This document shows positions 1 to 8,188 of a DNA stretch of 64,000 nucleotides, one piece after another (positions within the stretch are counted from its first letter, which is position 1; each line of letters opens with the position of its first letter). The notes under the pieces were generated by a model. That model made no database searches. It was given only the letters and a program-made list of their open reading frames with translations, and was not told where the DNA came from. Origin of the DNA: an uncultured Winogradskyella sp. (GTDB taxonomy: Bacteria > Bacteroidota > Bacteroidia > Flavobacteriales > Flavobacteriaceae); contig CAJXLB010000002.1 in NCBI GenBank assembly GCA_913055905.1, positions 62,001-126,000 of the forward strand. The letters run 5' to 3'. A program made the position numbers and the translations under genes.

Positions 1-1522
1 TAAATTTAAAAGTTAATCGCCCTGTAGCTCTTAAACGCTCATCTGAAAACCCATATTGAATAGTACTTCCAATTCTGAAATACCGGCGGAATTCATCATA
101 ATTCTTTGTGAAAAATACATTAGCTTCTGCGGTGTACCCTTGAACCGTATTGAACTGTATTCCGCTTACTGGAATGTCAAATCCTAGCCTATAGTTTTTA
201 AAAGAATTCTGATAAGTGTAGCCTAACAAATCATCAAGTTTAAATCTATTGTTTACCTGATCAATGGAATCTAAATAGGGTTTAGACGCTTTAATTGTTT
301 GTATGCTATCTTTTTTAATGTAATCCGTAAATTCCTCTGCCGTCAGTGGGACAGGTCTCATTTGTTTCCAAAATATGGAGTCTTTTTTATTGGCTTCTGG
401 GGCAAAGGCGACAACTTCCCTGTCAAAGTCACCTTTGGTTAATTCGGTATTAAACTCATGATTGCTGTAAACGGCAGTGAATCTTCCATCGCCTTCAATT
501 CCTAAAAAGGCGTATTCAAAATCAATACTTTGTGACCGCAATACCCATAGATTATCTATTTCAGAATAGGAGAAACTCTGTTTTAGAGAAATTAAATCGG
601 CAGGTGGAATTCTTGCCTGAGTTCCTGTTATATCCAGTTCCAAAGCATAAATTGTCCATTGGTCTTCAACGATATAAATGAGTCCCGAAAATACTGGGTC
701 ATTTTCCCGCTTGGGCATCACTTTTATCTTGTTTATGAGGTTGCCGCGATCATCGATAAATACACCATCTAGGCGATACCTATAATAGGTAAAGGCATTA
801 TTGGCAATAGGTGATATAATGTCGTTACCAAATTCTACAGTATTATTATAAAAGTTATAGTCGACATCTATAGCGTTGTTAAAGCTAAATCCGTTATCAT
901 CACCGCTTACCTTGGAGGCTGTTATTTTTTCCTTAAGTCTGTTTGGTCGTAAGTATTTAATTTTTGAAATGGTTTCTGATAGGTAAATTATTCCGCTTCT
1001 TGTGGAATCTAGGCCTCCACCTAAATCGCCAACGTCTTGTCCGAGGATTTTCTCTGGTGCATTTTTGATTCGGATAAGCCCTCTAGAGTAGAAATCGGCT
1101 TTGTAATTATCTATTTTTTCAAGGTTTTCTTTGCGTTTTGCAATGGTTTGCCTTATTATGGCATTGGCAGGATTTTCCTCTGAATTTACAAGAACCTCTT
1201 CCAACGAAACGCTTTCCTCATTTAGAGTAACATTTAATTGATACGGAAATTTTTCAATGCTTACTGTTTTTTTTACTGTTTTAAAGCCGAGGTAAGTGAA
1301 CACAATAGAGTAGGTGCCAACAGTGTTGATGTCTAGCTCATAATAGCCTTCATCATTTGTAGTTGTTCCTTTATAGGTGTTTTCTAGGAGTATATTTACA
1401 ATAGGGAGAGGCTCATCGTTGTTATTGGTAACAGTGCCTGTGATTTGTGCACTAAGCAAAGTGCTCCATAAAAAAAAGACGAGTAGGCATGAGAACTTAA
1501 AAAAGAGTATTCTTGGTTTCAT
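1..1522 (-). CDS. DUF5686 / carboxypeptidase-regulatory-like outer-membrane protein (3' end outside window)
   Basis: The gene is open from an ATG at 1522 down to base 1, so the C-terminal part lies outside the window. Residues 1-25 form a signal peptide ending LLSAQ-like (LWSTLLSAQ). Residues 25-110 are a carboxypeptidase-D regulatory-like Ig fold (TGTVTNNNDEPLPIVNI, then YELDINTVGTYSIVFTYLG), as in many surface proteins of this phylum. The following region (NPANAIIRQTIAKRKENLEKI, then YKADFYSRGLIRIK) is typical of the DUF5686 family, which is predicted to end in an outer-membrane beta barrel. Function is unknown; family members are thought to be cell-surface proteins. It is monocistronic as far as visible, with a promoter-like box just upstream. 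Confidence 0.8.
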   Translation of the reverse strand, partial: MKPRILFFKFSCLLVFFLWSTLLSAQITGTVTNNNDEPLPIVNILLENTYKGTTTNDEGYYELDINTVGTYSIVFTYLGFKTVKKTVSIEKFPYQLNVTLNEESVSLEEVLVNSEENPANAIIRQTIAKRKENLEKIDNYKADFYSRGLIRIKNAPEKILGQDVGDLGGGLDSTRSGIIYLSETISKIKYLRPNRLKEKITASKVSGDDNGFSFNNAIDVDYNFYNNTVEFGNDIISPIANNAFTYYRYRLDGVFIDDRGNLINKIKVMPKRENDPVFSGLIYIVEDQWTIYALELDITGTQARIPPADLISLKQSFSYSEIDNLWVLRSQSIDFEYAFLGIEGDGRFTAVYSNHEFNTELTKGDFDREVVAFAPEANKKDSIFWKQMRPVPLTAEEFTDYIKKDSIQTIKASKPYLDSIDQVNNRFKLDDLLGYTYQNSFKNYRLGFDIPVSGIQFNTVQGYTAEANVFFTKNYDEFRRYFRIGSTIQYGFSDERLRATGRLTFKF

Positions 1523-1542
1523 TTGGATCGAGCCGCTTTGCC

Positions 1543-1571
1543 TTTAGGCCAAAACGCCTAAATCAAATGTA
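1543..1571 (-). promoter_or_regulatory. Candidate promoter with adjacent 7-bp dyad for the DUF5686 gene
   Basis: On the minus strand TACATTTG (1571-1564) matches the Bacteroidota -7 element TAnnTTTG. Immediately downstream lies the dyad TTTAGGC (1562-1556) / GCCTAAA (1549-1543), separated by 6 nt. It sits where transcription would start and could be an operator or a leader hairpin. No -33 TTG was found at the usual spacing. Confidence 0.35.
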
Positions 1572-1611
1572 ATTTAAATCTTATAAGGATTGGTTAGGAA
1601 TCTCTTAAAAT

Positions 1612-2070
1612 TTACCGATAGATTTTTTTTATGCGGTCTAGTTTACGCTTATTATCCCTATCTCTAATAGTATCTCTTTTGTCGTAAAGCTTTTTACCCT
1701 TTGCTAAGGCTATTTCTAGCTTTGCCAAGCCTCTATCATTAATGAACAGGCGCAATGGGATTATGGCATTTCCCTTTATGTTAACTTCCTTTTCTAGTTT
1801 CTTTAGTTCACGTTTATTGAGCAGTAATTTACGCTCAGCTTTGGGTTTGTGGTTGTAGTAGTTGCCAAAGGCATACTCTTCAATTGTCATATTGATGACA
1901 AACAATTCTCCATTATCGTTAAACTCACAAAAGCTTTCGGCAATAGAAGCCTTACTGGCTCTTATGGATTTGATCTCCGTGCCAGTAAGTACGATTCCGG
2001 CAAGATATTTATCCAATATTTCATATTGAAATTTTGCCTTTCTATTTAGTATGTTCACTTTTTTCTGCAT
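1612..2070 (-). CDS. smpB: SsrA-binding protein SmpB
   Basis: SmpB binds tmRNA and delivers it to stalled ribosomes for trans-translation. The 152-residue product shows the family core: NRKAKFQYEILDKYLAGIVL, the TGTEIKSIRASKASI segment, the HKPKAERKLLLNKRE loop that contacts tmRNA, and a basic tail (KKLYDKRDTIRDRDNKRKLDRI). The reading frame extends to a TTG at 2079, but the ATG at 2070 gives the normal N-terminus (MQKKVNILN). No ssrA gene is seen nearby. The candidate promoter box ends only 7 nt before this ATG, so the transcript may be leaderless or nearly so. Confidence 0.95.
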   Translation of the reverse strand: MQKKVNILNRKAKFQYEILDKYLAGIVLTGTEIKSIRASKASIAESFCEFNDNGELFVINMTIEEYAFGNYYNHKPKAERKLLLNKRELKKLEKEVNIKGNAIIPLRLFINDRGLAKLEIALAKGKKLYDKRDTIRDRDNKRKLDRIKKIYR

Positions 2071-2076
2071 ACCACA

Positions 2077-2084
2077 CAAAGATA
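2077..2084 (-). promoter_or_regulatory. Candidate smpB -7 promoter element
   Basis: TATCTTTG on the minus strand is an exact match to TAnnTTTG. It lies directly upstream of the smpB ATG (2070), placing the predicted transcription start at or within a few bases of the start codon. No clear -33 TTG is seen. Confidence 0.45.
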
Positions 2085-2140
2085 AACAAGTATGTTTGAA
2101 GTAAGAAGTAGTAACTCACAAGATGTTACTGGCAAATCAC

Positions 2141-2148
2141 TAATTTTG
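2141..2148 (+). promoter_or_regulatory. Candidate -7 element for the DUF6503 lipoprotein gene
   Basis: TAATTTTG matches TAnnTTTG exactly. It favours the ATG at 2165 over the one at 2156, which would lie almost on the transcription start. No -33 element was recognised. Confidence 0.4.
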
Positions 2149-2164
2149 TATTCAAATGCAACAC

Positions 2165-2926
2165 ATGAGATTATTGTTTTTGGTCATTTTAGGTGTGACC
2201 TTATTTAACTGCAAGGATGAAAGTGCATCAAAAAATGACAGCCCCTTAACTGCCGAAGAGATTGTGGATGAAGCTATTGAGGTTTCTGGCGGAAATGCCT
2301 TTTCCAACTCGGTAATTCATTTCGATTTTAGGGATATCTCTTATAGTGCCATTAGGAATAAAGGCTTATTTCGTTTAGAACGTCATTTTAAAAATGACAG
2401 TAAAGATTCGATTAGAGACGTATTAAGTAATGAAGGCTTTAAGAGGTATGTCAATGGAAATCAAATTATTTTACCAGACTCACTAGCTGCGTTATATGCG
2501 GCATCTGTAAATTCTGTTCATTATTTTTCCGTATTGCCCTATGGTTTGAACGATGAGGCCGTTAATAAAACACTAGTTGGAGAAGAGGTCATCAAAGACA
2601 AGTTGTATTATAAAATTAAGGTAACTTTTGATGAAAATGGAGGAGGAGAGGATTATGAAGATGTCTTCATATATTGGATTAACAAGAATAATTTTGAAAT
2701 GGATTATTTCGCCTATTCCTATAATGAACCAGATGGCAAAGGGTTGCGGTTTAGAGAGGCTTACGACTTAAAATATCTAAAGGGCTTACGATTTGCGAAT
2801 TACAGGAATTATAAACCTAACTTGAGCGATACATCTCTGCTAAACCTTGATAGAGCCTTTAAGAATGACGAGCTAGATTTGGTGTCTATAATTGAGCTTA
2901 AAAATATTTCAGTGACTTTATTCTAA
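2165..2926 (+). CDS. DUF6503-like lipoprotein
   Basis: The product has a lipoprotein signal (MRLLFLVILGVTLFNC; the cysteine is residue 14 from the chosen start), so it is probably anchored in the outer membrane or periplasm. The rest resembles DUF6503 proteins of Flavobacteriaceae (LTAEEIVDEAIEVSGGN near the N-terminus, then a beta-rich body with KNNFEMDYFAYSY). No catalytic motif is evident and function is unknown. An in-frame ATG also exists at 2156; 2165 is preferred because the signal peptide then starts normally and the promoter box is so close. The last 9 bases overlap the convergent phosphatase gene. Confidence 0.75.
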   Translation: MRLLFLVILGVTLFNCKDESASKNDSPLTAEEIVDEAIEVSGGNAFSNSVIHFDFRDISYSAIRNKGLFRLERHFKNDSKDSIRDVLSNEGFKRYVNGNQIILPDSLAALYAASVNSVHYFSVLPYGLNDEAVNKTLVGEEVIKDKLYYKIKVTFDENGGGEDYEDVFIYWINKNNFEMDYFAYSYNEPDGKGLRFREAYDLKYLKGLRFANYRNYKPNLSDTSLLNLDRAFKNDELDLVSIIELKNISVTLF

Positions 2927-3802
2927 GGATAATAACGTAGCATTTGCGCCAGTTTTATTCAGATTAACAATATATAAATTGCCGTAGGTAGTCTCCGGTA
3001 TTTGCTTATACTTCATTTCTTTTATTAAAGCATTACTCAAGGTTGGTGTTGTATTGCTATGGCCCACGATTAGAACGGTTTGCCCATTGGTTTCCCTCAT
3101 AAACGGTTTTAATTTCAAATCGTTTGGACTGTAAAGGGTTATATCAAGATTTAGAGCTTTGGCAATGGGTTCAGCGGTTTCTAATGTTCTATGGTAATTA
3201 GTGGAATATATCGCATCAAAAGGAATGTTTTTTAAAATTTTGGCCCAGTTTTGAGCTCTTTGTTTTCCTGTCTCACTGAGATGTGGATTTTTATTGGACA
3301 TGTCACTTAAATCCTTTTCGGCATGTCTTATGAGGTAATAGGTCGTGGGTTTTTGAGTAAAGGATTCTTCATATGGCCCTTCCCAAATAACTTGTTCTAT
3401 TTTCCATTGGTCATTGTCTTTTGATAATGTCATATAGTCCACACCCCATACAGCCGTTACTTTTCCTGTGGCAATATGATTGGAAATATCTAAAACTTCT
3501 ACCTCCCGTATTTCATTTTCGTCTCTAGACCGGCCTTCATCTTTCATTTTTTGTACAAAGTCCAAAGCATCGTTGTAGTTCATTTTGGCATAGTACTCGT
3601 AATTCCCTGTTTCTTTGTTCTTTAGATATCCAAACTTGTACAATCTTGGTTTTAGGGCTTTTTTTAAAGCTGAGGTGTCACCTTTGTAAAAACCATCTAT
3701 ATAATGATTGAGTACTTGCTCTATTTGGGCTTTGTCTGACAGATTTTGAGATTGTGCCGTTAGCAACGTCCCTAGGACTATGAAACAAATGAAGTATTTC
3801 AT
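2918..3802 (-). CDS. Secreted NTF2-like / histidine phosphatase fusion
   Basis: The 294-residue protein has a Sec signal peptide (1-19, TAQSQ) and two domains. Residues 22-145 look like an NTF2-fold, lumazine-binding/DUF4440-type domain (IEQVLNHYIDGFYKGDTSAL, ending DQWKIEQVIWEGP). Residues 153-294 are a SixA/phosphoglycerate-mutase-type histidine phosphatase: YLIRHAEK with catalytic His160, then YHRTLETAEP with Arg205, and VGHSNTT with His248. All visible catalytic residues are intact, so it should be an active periplasmic or secreted phosphatase. The substrate cannot be inferred. It is monocistronic and its 3' end overlaps the convergent lipoprotein gene by 9 nt. Confidence 0.85.
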   Translation of the reverse strand: MKYFICFIVLGTLLTAQSQNLSDKAQIEQVLNHYIDGFYKGDTSALKKALKPRLYKFGYLKNKETGNYEYYAKMNYNDALDFVQKMKDEGRSRDENEIREVEVLDISNHIATGKVTAVWGVDYMTLSKDNDQWKIEQVIWEGPYEESFTQKPTTYYLIRHAEKDLSDMSNKNPHLSETGKQRAQNWAKILKNIPFDAIYSTNYHRTLETAEPIAKALNLDITLYSPNDLKLKPFMRETNGQTVLIVGHSNTTPTLSNALIKEMKYKQIPETTYGNLYIVNLNKTGANATLLSLE

Positions 3803-3820
3803 GGATGATTACTTTTTAAT

Positions 3821-3828
3821 CAAATTTA
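3821..3828 (-). promoter_or_regulatory. Candidate -7 element for the NTF2-phosphatase gene
   Basis: TAAATTTG on the minus strand matches TAnnTTTG, 19 nt upstream of the ATG at 3802. No -33 TTG is seen at normal spacing. Confidence 0.35.
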
Positions 3829-3994
3829 AATGACTAAATATGATTTGATTGAAAAGAAGTGTTAAATAAACGTTTACGCCGATTGTCGGGCAATTTCTAT
3901 TACTATTTCATTACACTAGACAATCTCGTCATACTTTAAACAATAGTTTTGGTAATAAAGTTCCATTAATTTCAACAAATGAAATAGAACCTAA

Positions 3995-4768
3995 TTATCT
4001 CCCTAAATAGCCACCATCGACTGGGATAATTGTGCCTGTCACATAATCACTTGCAGCTGAGGCTAAAAAAACCGTAAGTCCCTTTAGGTCGTCACCGGTT
4101 CCCCATCTTTTCATTGGGACTCTCATAAAAACTTCTTCTGTTCGTTTCTTATCATTGATTAAGGCTGTATTTAACTGCGTGTCCATGTAACCTGGAGCGA
4201 TGGCATTAACACAGATGCCTTTTGCAGCTAGGTCATTAGATAGTGCCTTGGTAAGTTGCCCTACACCACCTTTTGATGCCGCATAGGCTGGGATAGTAAT
4301 TCCCCCGAGGAAACTCATTAAAGAGGCTACATTTATGATTTTTCCTCCATTATTTTCCAGCATGGTATTAATGGCGTACTTGCAAAAATAAAAAGTAGCA
4401 TCTAAATTAATTGCTATGACTTTATTCCACTCTTCTTCTGGGAAATCCTCACTAGGATAACGTCTTTGGATTCCTGCCGAATTTACTAGGATATCTACCT
4501 TTTCACCTAGAATTTTTAAGGCTTTCTTATAAGAGTTTTGTACCTCTTCAATTTTGCTTATGTCAGCTTTTACAGCATATACGTCTAAACCATTGTTTTT
4601 GAAATCTTTACATTGGTCATACATTCTTTCGTCAAGGTCAATAACCACAACTTGGGCACCTGCTTCGGCTAAGGCTTCTACCATTGACTTACCAAGGTCA
4701 CCAGCTCCTCCAACGACGATTGCTTTTTTCCCTTCTAAACTAAATAACTCCAATATGTTTTTTTTCAT
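3995..4768 (-). CDS. KduD/gluconate-5-dehydrogenase-like SDR oxidoreductase
   Basis: A classical short-chain dehydrogenase of 257 residues. The cofactor loop is VVGGAGDLGKS (about 18-28), NSAG is at 96-99, and the catalytic residues are Ser149, Tyr162 and Lys166 (YAASK). The C-terminal VTGTIIPVDGGYLGR is typical of the group containing 2-deoxy-D-gluconate 3-dehydrogenase and gluconate 5-dehydrogenase. It should oxidise or reduce a sugar or sugar-acid hydroxyl with NAD(P). It is the last gene of a five-gene minus-strand cluster, 35 nt after the ATP-grasp gene, so its substrate is probably set by that pathway. Exact substrate unknown. Confidence 0.85.
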   Translation of the reverse strand: MKKNILELFSLEGKKAIVVGGAGDLGKSMVEALAEAGAQVVVIDLDERMYDQCKDFKNNGLDVYAVKADISKIEEVQNSYKKALKILGEKVDILVNSAGIQRRYPSEDFPEEEWNKVIAINLDATFYFCKYAINTMLENNGGKIINVASLMSFLGGITIPAYAASKGGVGQLTKALSNDLAAKGICVNAIAPGYMDTQLNTALINDKKRTEEVFMRVPMKRWGTGDDLKGLTVFLASAASDYVTGTIIPVDGGYLGR

Positions 4769-4803
4769 CTTTGATATGCTTATAAATATTGATTAGGATA
4801 ATT

Positions 4804-6096
4804 CTATTTATTGAATTTATAATCTTCTGGATTCCATGGTCTAAGCCATTCTATCACCATGTCTTTCCCATCTGAATCTTTTACGGTTAAGCTGTTTTTA
4901 ATATCATCGATAGTTTGATTACATTCCTCTATAGAATCGGAGACCGTGTATATTCTGTAAAGTACTTGCCTTTCAGTTCCAACCATTTCAGGAGCTACAG
5001 TGTCACCTTGTTTAAACCGTTCAACAACGTATTTTACATTTTTATGGGATTTAATACTGTCTAGTCCTTTAATAGTTTCTATTTTCCCTGCTTTTAACAA
5101 TACCCAAATGGAACAAGCTATTTTACCGCCTAGGTAGTAGTCATTTTGTTCAGCAAAATTTGGTTCCCCAAAAACTCCGGTCAAGGCAAAATTAAGAAGC
5201 ATTTCCCTGTGGTCGAATCCATTAGTGTTTAAAAGGTGAATGTGCGGTGCTTCTCCCTGAAGTCTAAACCCTGGATCATAGCTGTAAAATTTACCGTTTT
5301 CTACAAAAAACTGAACGTTAATAATTCCGCTTTTAACATTCGTTGCTTCAAAGAGTTTACTTAGTTTAGGGTGCACCTCCTTGACAAATGTTTCGGTGTA
5401 TTTAGAGGGATAAACTGTTCCAAGCGCTATTGGACTAGAATTTCCTTGAAGTCTTGTTAAAAGCCTGTCATAAGTCGCGGATAGGTAGGGCACACCATCT
5501 TTAAAGGTATAATAAACAGCCATGTCATCACAATTCGAGTCCATGTATTTTTCTACTAAAACCACTCCTTTTTTAGAATGTTTTAAGGCATGTTGTACTG
5601 TTTCAATATAATCTGCTTCATCTCTACAGATTTTCATTCCAACTCCGCCACCACTGTCAACAGGTTTTACCATTAGGGGTAAATCAACATTATCAGGTTT
5701 TCTTATGGGTTCGCCTCTTTTAATATAGATTCCGGGAATGTCCTGTACACCATATTCTGCGCAATAACGTTTGTATCCATCCTTACTGCAGAAGGCCTCA
5801 ATTGTTTCCTCTGTTGCATAGCATGGTAAGTTAAGCCTTTCACAAATTTCTTTATATGGTTTAACCAAGATGTCTGCAACACCTACCAAAACACCGTCAA
5901 CGTTATTGTCTTGTGCTACTTTCACGATGCCATCAATATCAAATCCATCTATATCGTAGGATTCTTTGGCAAATTTCTTAGCCGGTTCATCTGGCCGTAA
6001 GGCGATTACTATTGTATGTAATCCCATTTTGTTAGCTACCTCTACGAGAACTCCTGTTTCGGGATTGCCTCCAAGTATTATTATTTTTTTAGACAT
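4804..6096 (-). CDS. ATP-grasp ligase (carbamoyl-phosphate-synthase-like)
   Basis: A 430-residue ATP-grasp enzyme. The N-terminus is a preATP-grasp Rossmann domain (KKIIILGGNPETGVLVEVAN). The central ATP-grasp fold shows LPLMVKPVDSGGGVGM (nucleotide-binding loop) and VLVEKYMDSNCDDMAVYYTF, and metal or substrate residues lie around IINVQFFVENGKFYSYDPGF. ATP-grasp enzymes activate a carboxylate as acyl phosphate and join it to an amine or thiol. The frame runs to a TTG at 6102, but ATG at 6096 (MSKKIIILGG) is the natural start, 8 nt after the glycosyltransferase stop. In this cluster it may ligate a sugar acid or amino acid; that is inference. Confidence 0.8.
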   Translation of the reverse strand: MSKKIIILGGNPETGVLVEVANKMGLHTIVIALRPDEPAKKFAKESYDIDGFDIDGIVKVAQDNNVDGVLVGVADILVKPYKEICERLNLPCYATEETIEAFCSKDGYKRYCAEYGVQDIPGIYIKRGEPIRKPDNVDLPLMVKPVDSGGGVGMKICRDEADYIETVQHALKHSKKGVVLVEKYMDSNCDDMAVYYTFKDGVPYLSATYDRLLTRLQGNSSPIALGTVYPSKYTETFVKEVHPKLSKLFEATNVKSGIINVQFFVENGKFYSYDPGFRLQGEAPHIHLLNTNGFDHREMLLNFALTGVFGEPNFAEQNDYYLGGKIACSIWVLLKAGKIETIKGLDSIKSHKNVKYVVERFKQGDTVAPEMVGTERQVLYRIYTVSDSIEECNQTIDDIKNSLTVKDSDGKDMVIEWLRPWNPEDYKFNK

Positions 6097-6104
6097 TTTC
6101 AATT

Positions 6105-7352
6105 TTAATTTAGTTCTTTAATATTTTTATGGAATAAGAAATCTTTGTCAAATCCCATTAGATTTAAAAGATTACTTATTTCTGTTTCATTGGTTTTGAA
6201 TTTTGCAATATGATCATCATGAATACCCATGAGCAATAGCTCGTTCTTTATCAGCTGGTATGTTGATGGATTGATTGTGGCGATAATCAAATAATCAAAA
6301 TCTTCTTCATTGACTGAGCTTATTGGTTGAACTGAAGAATCACCAATCCTCAAATCATGAAAATCTACGTCTACCCATTTTACGATCTTGAAATAATTTG
6401 TCTTCAGGTTTGTAGATAAAATATGTTGCCCAAACGATCCAGAACTATAGACTACAATCCTAGAGCCTTTGTCTACATTGGAAAAAGGATTAAATAAGTC
6501 TTTAGCTGAGTCTATCTGTATTAAGCCTCCCGATCGAACAAGAAGTTGAGAATAGAGATAATAATTTAATTGTGTTGTAAGAGCTTTTTCATCAAGAACT
6601 GAAGATAGTTTTTGTTTTAAATGGTTCATCAAAAGACCTAGCCTATAGTATTCCTTTTTAGGGTTTTCAATGGATTTTACGATAGAATCATGCCTTTGCC
6701 TGTAGTAGTATAAAGGTATTTTGCTAATAACCACTCTTTTGGATAGAGCCAAATAAGAATAGGTTATAGCCGCATCTTCACCCATTAAGATGTCATTTGG
6801 GACTTCAAAAAGAACTTTTTCAAGTAATTCTTTTTTAAACAGTTTATTCCATACGTAGGTAGTCATGCCGTGTTCGCAAAAACTACCGTTGAATATGGCA
6901 TTCGGGATAATATCGGCAAGTACATCTTCTTCCATGTAGAAACCTGGGTTAGATGGTTTCATGGTTTCAATTTTGCCATTAAATTCTCTAAAATGACCCG
7001 TAACCGTTAGGTCTGCATCATTTGTTTTAGCTAGTTTGTATAAGGTGTCCAAATAGAATTTGTCGACCCAATCATCACCATCAACATTTGCAATATAGGT
7101 TCCTTGAGCAACTTTTAAACCTGCTTTACGCGCGGACAAGAGTCCACCATTTTTTTTATGAATTACCTTAATTCTTGAATCCTTTCTTGCATAATTGTCA
7201 CATATCGTAGGACAATTATCCGGACTACCATCATTTACAAGGATAAGTTCGAATTCCTTAAATGACTGTTCTAAGATGCTCTCAATACATTGCGGTAGGT
7301 ACTTTTCTATTCCATAGATGGGAACAATAACACTAATTTTAGTAGGTATCAT
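6105..7352 (-). CDS. Family 2 glycosyltransferase with extra C-terminal Rossmann-like domain
   Basis: Residues 5-220 are a GT-A family 2 glycosyltransferase: ISVIVPIYGIEKYL, LILVNDGSPDNC, and the nucleotide-sugar/metal motif DGDD at 91-94. Residues about 295-400 form a second domain with a glycine-rich start (RIVVYSSGSFGQHI), an acidic strand end (VKWVDVD) and DYLIIATINPSTY, like the small NAD-binding-like domains attached to some capsule and teichoic acid enzymes. The protein has no obvious membrane helix and should act in the cytoplasm on a lipid- or protein-linked acceptor. Its start overlaps the SMP-30 gene by 14 nt, indicating translational coupling. Donor sugar unknown. Confidence 0.85.
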   Translation of the reverse strand: MIPTKISVIVPIYGIEKYLPQCIESILEQSFKEFELILVNDGSPDNCPTICDNYARKDSRIKVIHKKNGGLLSARKAGLKVAQGTYIANVDGDDWVDKFYLDTLYKLAKTNDADLTVTGHFREFNGKIETMKPSNPGFYMEEDVLADIIPNAIFNGSFCEHGMTTYVWNKLFKKELLEKVLFEVPNDILMGEDAAITYSYLALSKRVVISKIPLYYYRQRHDSIVKSIENPKKEYYRLGLLMNHLKQKLSSVLDEKALTTQLNYYLYSQLLVRSGGLIQIDSAKDLFNPFSNVDKGSRIVVYSSGSFGQHILSTNLKTNYFKIVKWVDVDFHDLRIGDSSVQPISSVNEEDFDYLIIATINPSTYQLIKNELLLMGIHDDHIAKFKTNETEISNLLNLMGFDKDFLFHKNIKELN

Positions 7353-8181
7353 AGTTTTGGGAATTATTTAATTTTATGTGGAATAGTCCACTTCCACTTG
7401 AATAGGGGCTTGTCTCATCTTTAGCCGTAGTGACGTAAAGGTTATTGTCTTTGTCAAAACAGCAGGACGTAACATTCTTGTGTGGTAATTTTATTTGTCT
7501 AAGTCTTTGTCCATTCTTTGGGTTCCATTGGGAGACACAAGACCCTCCCCATTCTGCAATCCATAACATACCATCATTATCACAACACATGCCATCTGGA
7601 CTGCCGTTATCTTTAAATTCAATTATGTATTCCGAAAACTCTGCATCTCCTGTCTCTATGTCATAATTGTATTTGGCTACTTTTTTAGTAGGTGTATCAA
7701 TGAAATAAAGTGTTTTATCGTTTTCGGTAAAGACCAATCCGTTAGAAATACTGGTATTTTTTATTAAAATTTTAGACTGATCATTAGAATATGAATAAAC
7801 ATTGGCCATGCCTTCGATGACTTCTGGATAACCCATTGTTCCAATAAGATATCTGCCTCTCGCGTCTTGAATGCCGTCGTTATATCTCATATTGTCTGGG
7901 ATATCAATCTGAAATTTAAATTCTGCTGAAAGATCATTAAAGTTAACTTCAAAAAATCCTTTTTTAGATGCAGCAAGAACAATCTTAGTTTCATTTGTTA
8001 AATATACATTGCTTGTTGGCGAACCTAACTTAACACTTAAAATTTCTTTTGTTTCTGGACTGTAGCAATACACCAAGCAGTTCAATATCGAAACGAAATA
8101 CAGTAAATTGTTTTCCGTATCAAATATGGGGCCTTCAAATAAATCGGACTCTTGGGAATAGATCACTAAAGATATTGACAT
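7339..8181 (-). CDS. SMP-30/gluconolactonase-family protein
   Basis: A 280-residue six-bladed beta-propeller of the SMP-30/gluconolaconase/LRE family, which hydrolyses sugar lactones using a divalent metal. The family metal and active-site residues are visible: Glu16 (LFEGPIFD), Asn101 (YNDGIQD), Asn147 (ISNGLVF) and Asp196 (GSPDGMCCD). No signal peptide, so cytoplasmic. It lies 7 nt after the upstream SDR and overlaps the glycosyltransferase start. An SDR followed by a lactonase is the usual order for oxidising an aldose to a lactone and opening it to an aldonic acid; the sugar here is not known. Confidence 0.85.
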   Translation of the reverse strand: MSISLVIYSQESDLFEGPIFDTENNLLYFVSILNCLVYCYSPETKEILSVKLGSPTSNVYLTNETKIVLAASKKGFFEVNFNDLSAEFKFQIDIPDNMRYNDGIQDARGRYLIGTMGYPEVIEGMANVYSYSNDQSKILIKNTSISNGLVFTENDKTLYFIDTPTKKVAKYNYDIETGDAEFSEYIIEFKDNGSPDGMCCDNDGMLWIAEWGGSCVSQWNPKNGQRLRQIKLPHKNVTSCCFDKDNNLYVTTAKDETSPYSSGSGLFHIKLNNSQNYDTY

Positions 8182-8188
8182 AATTCAA

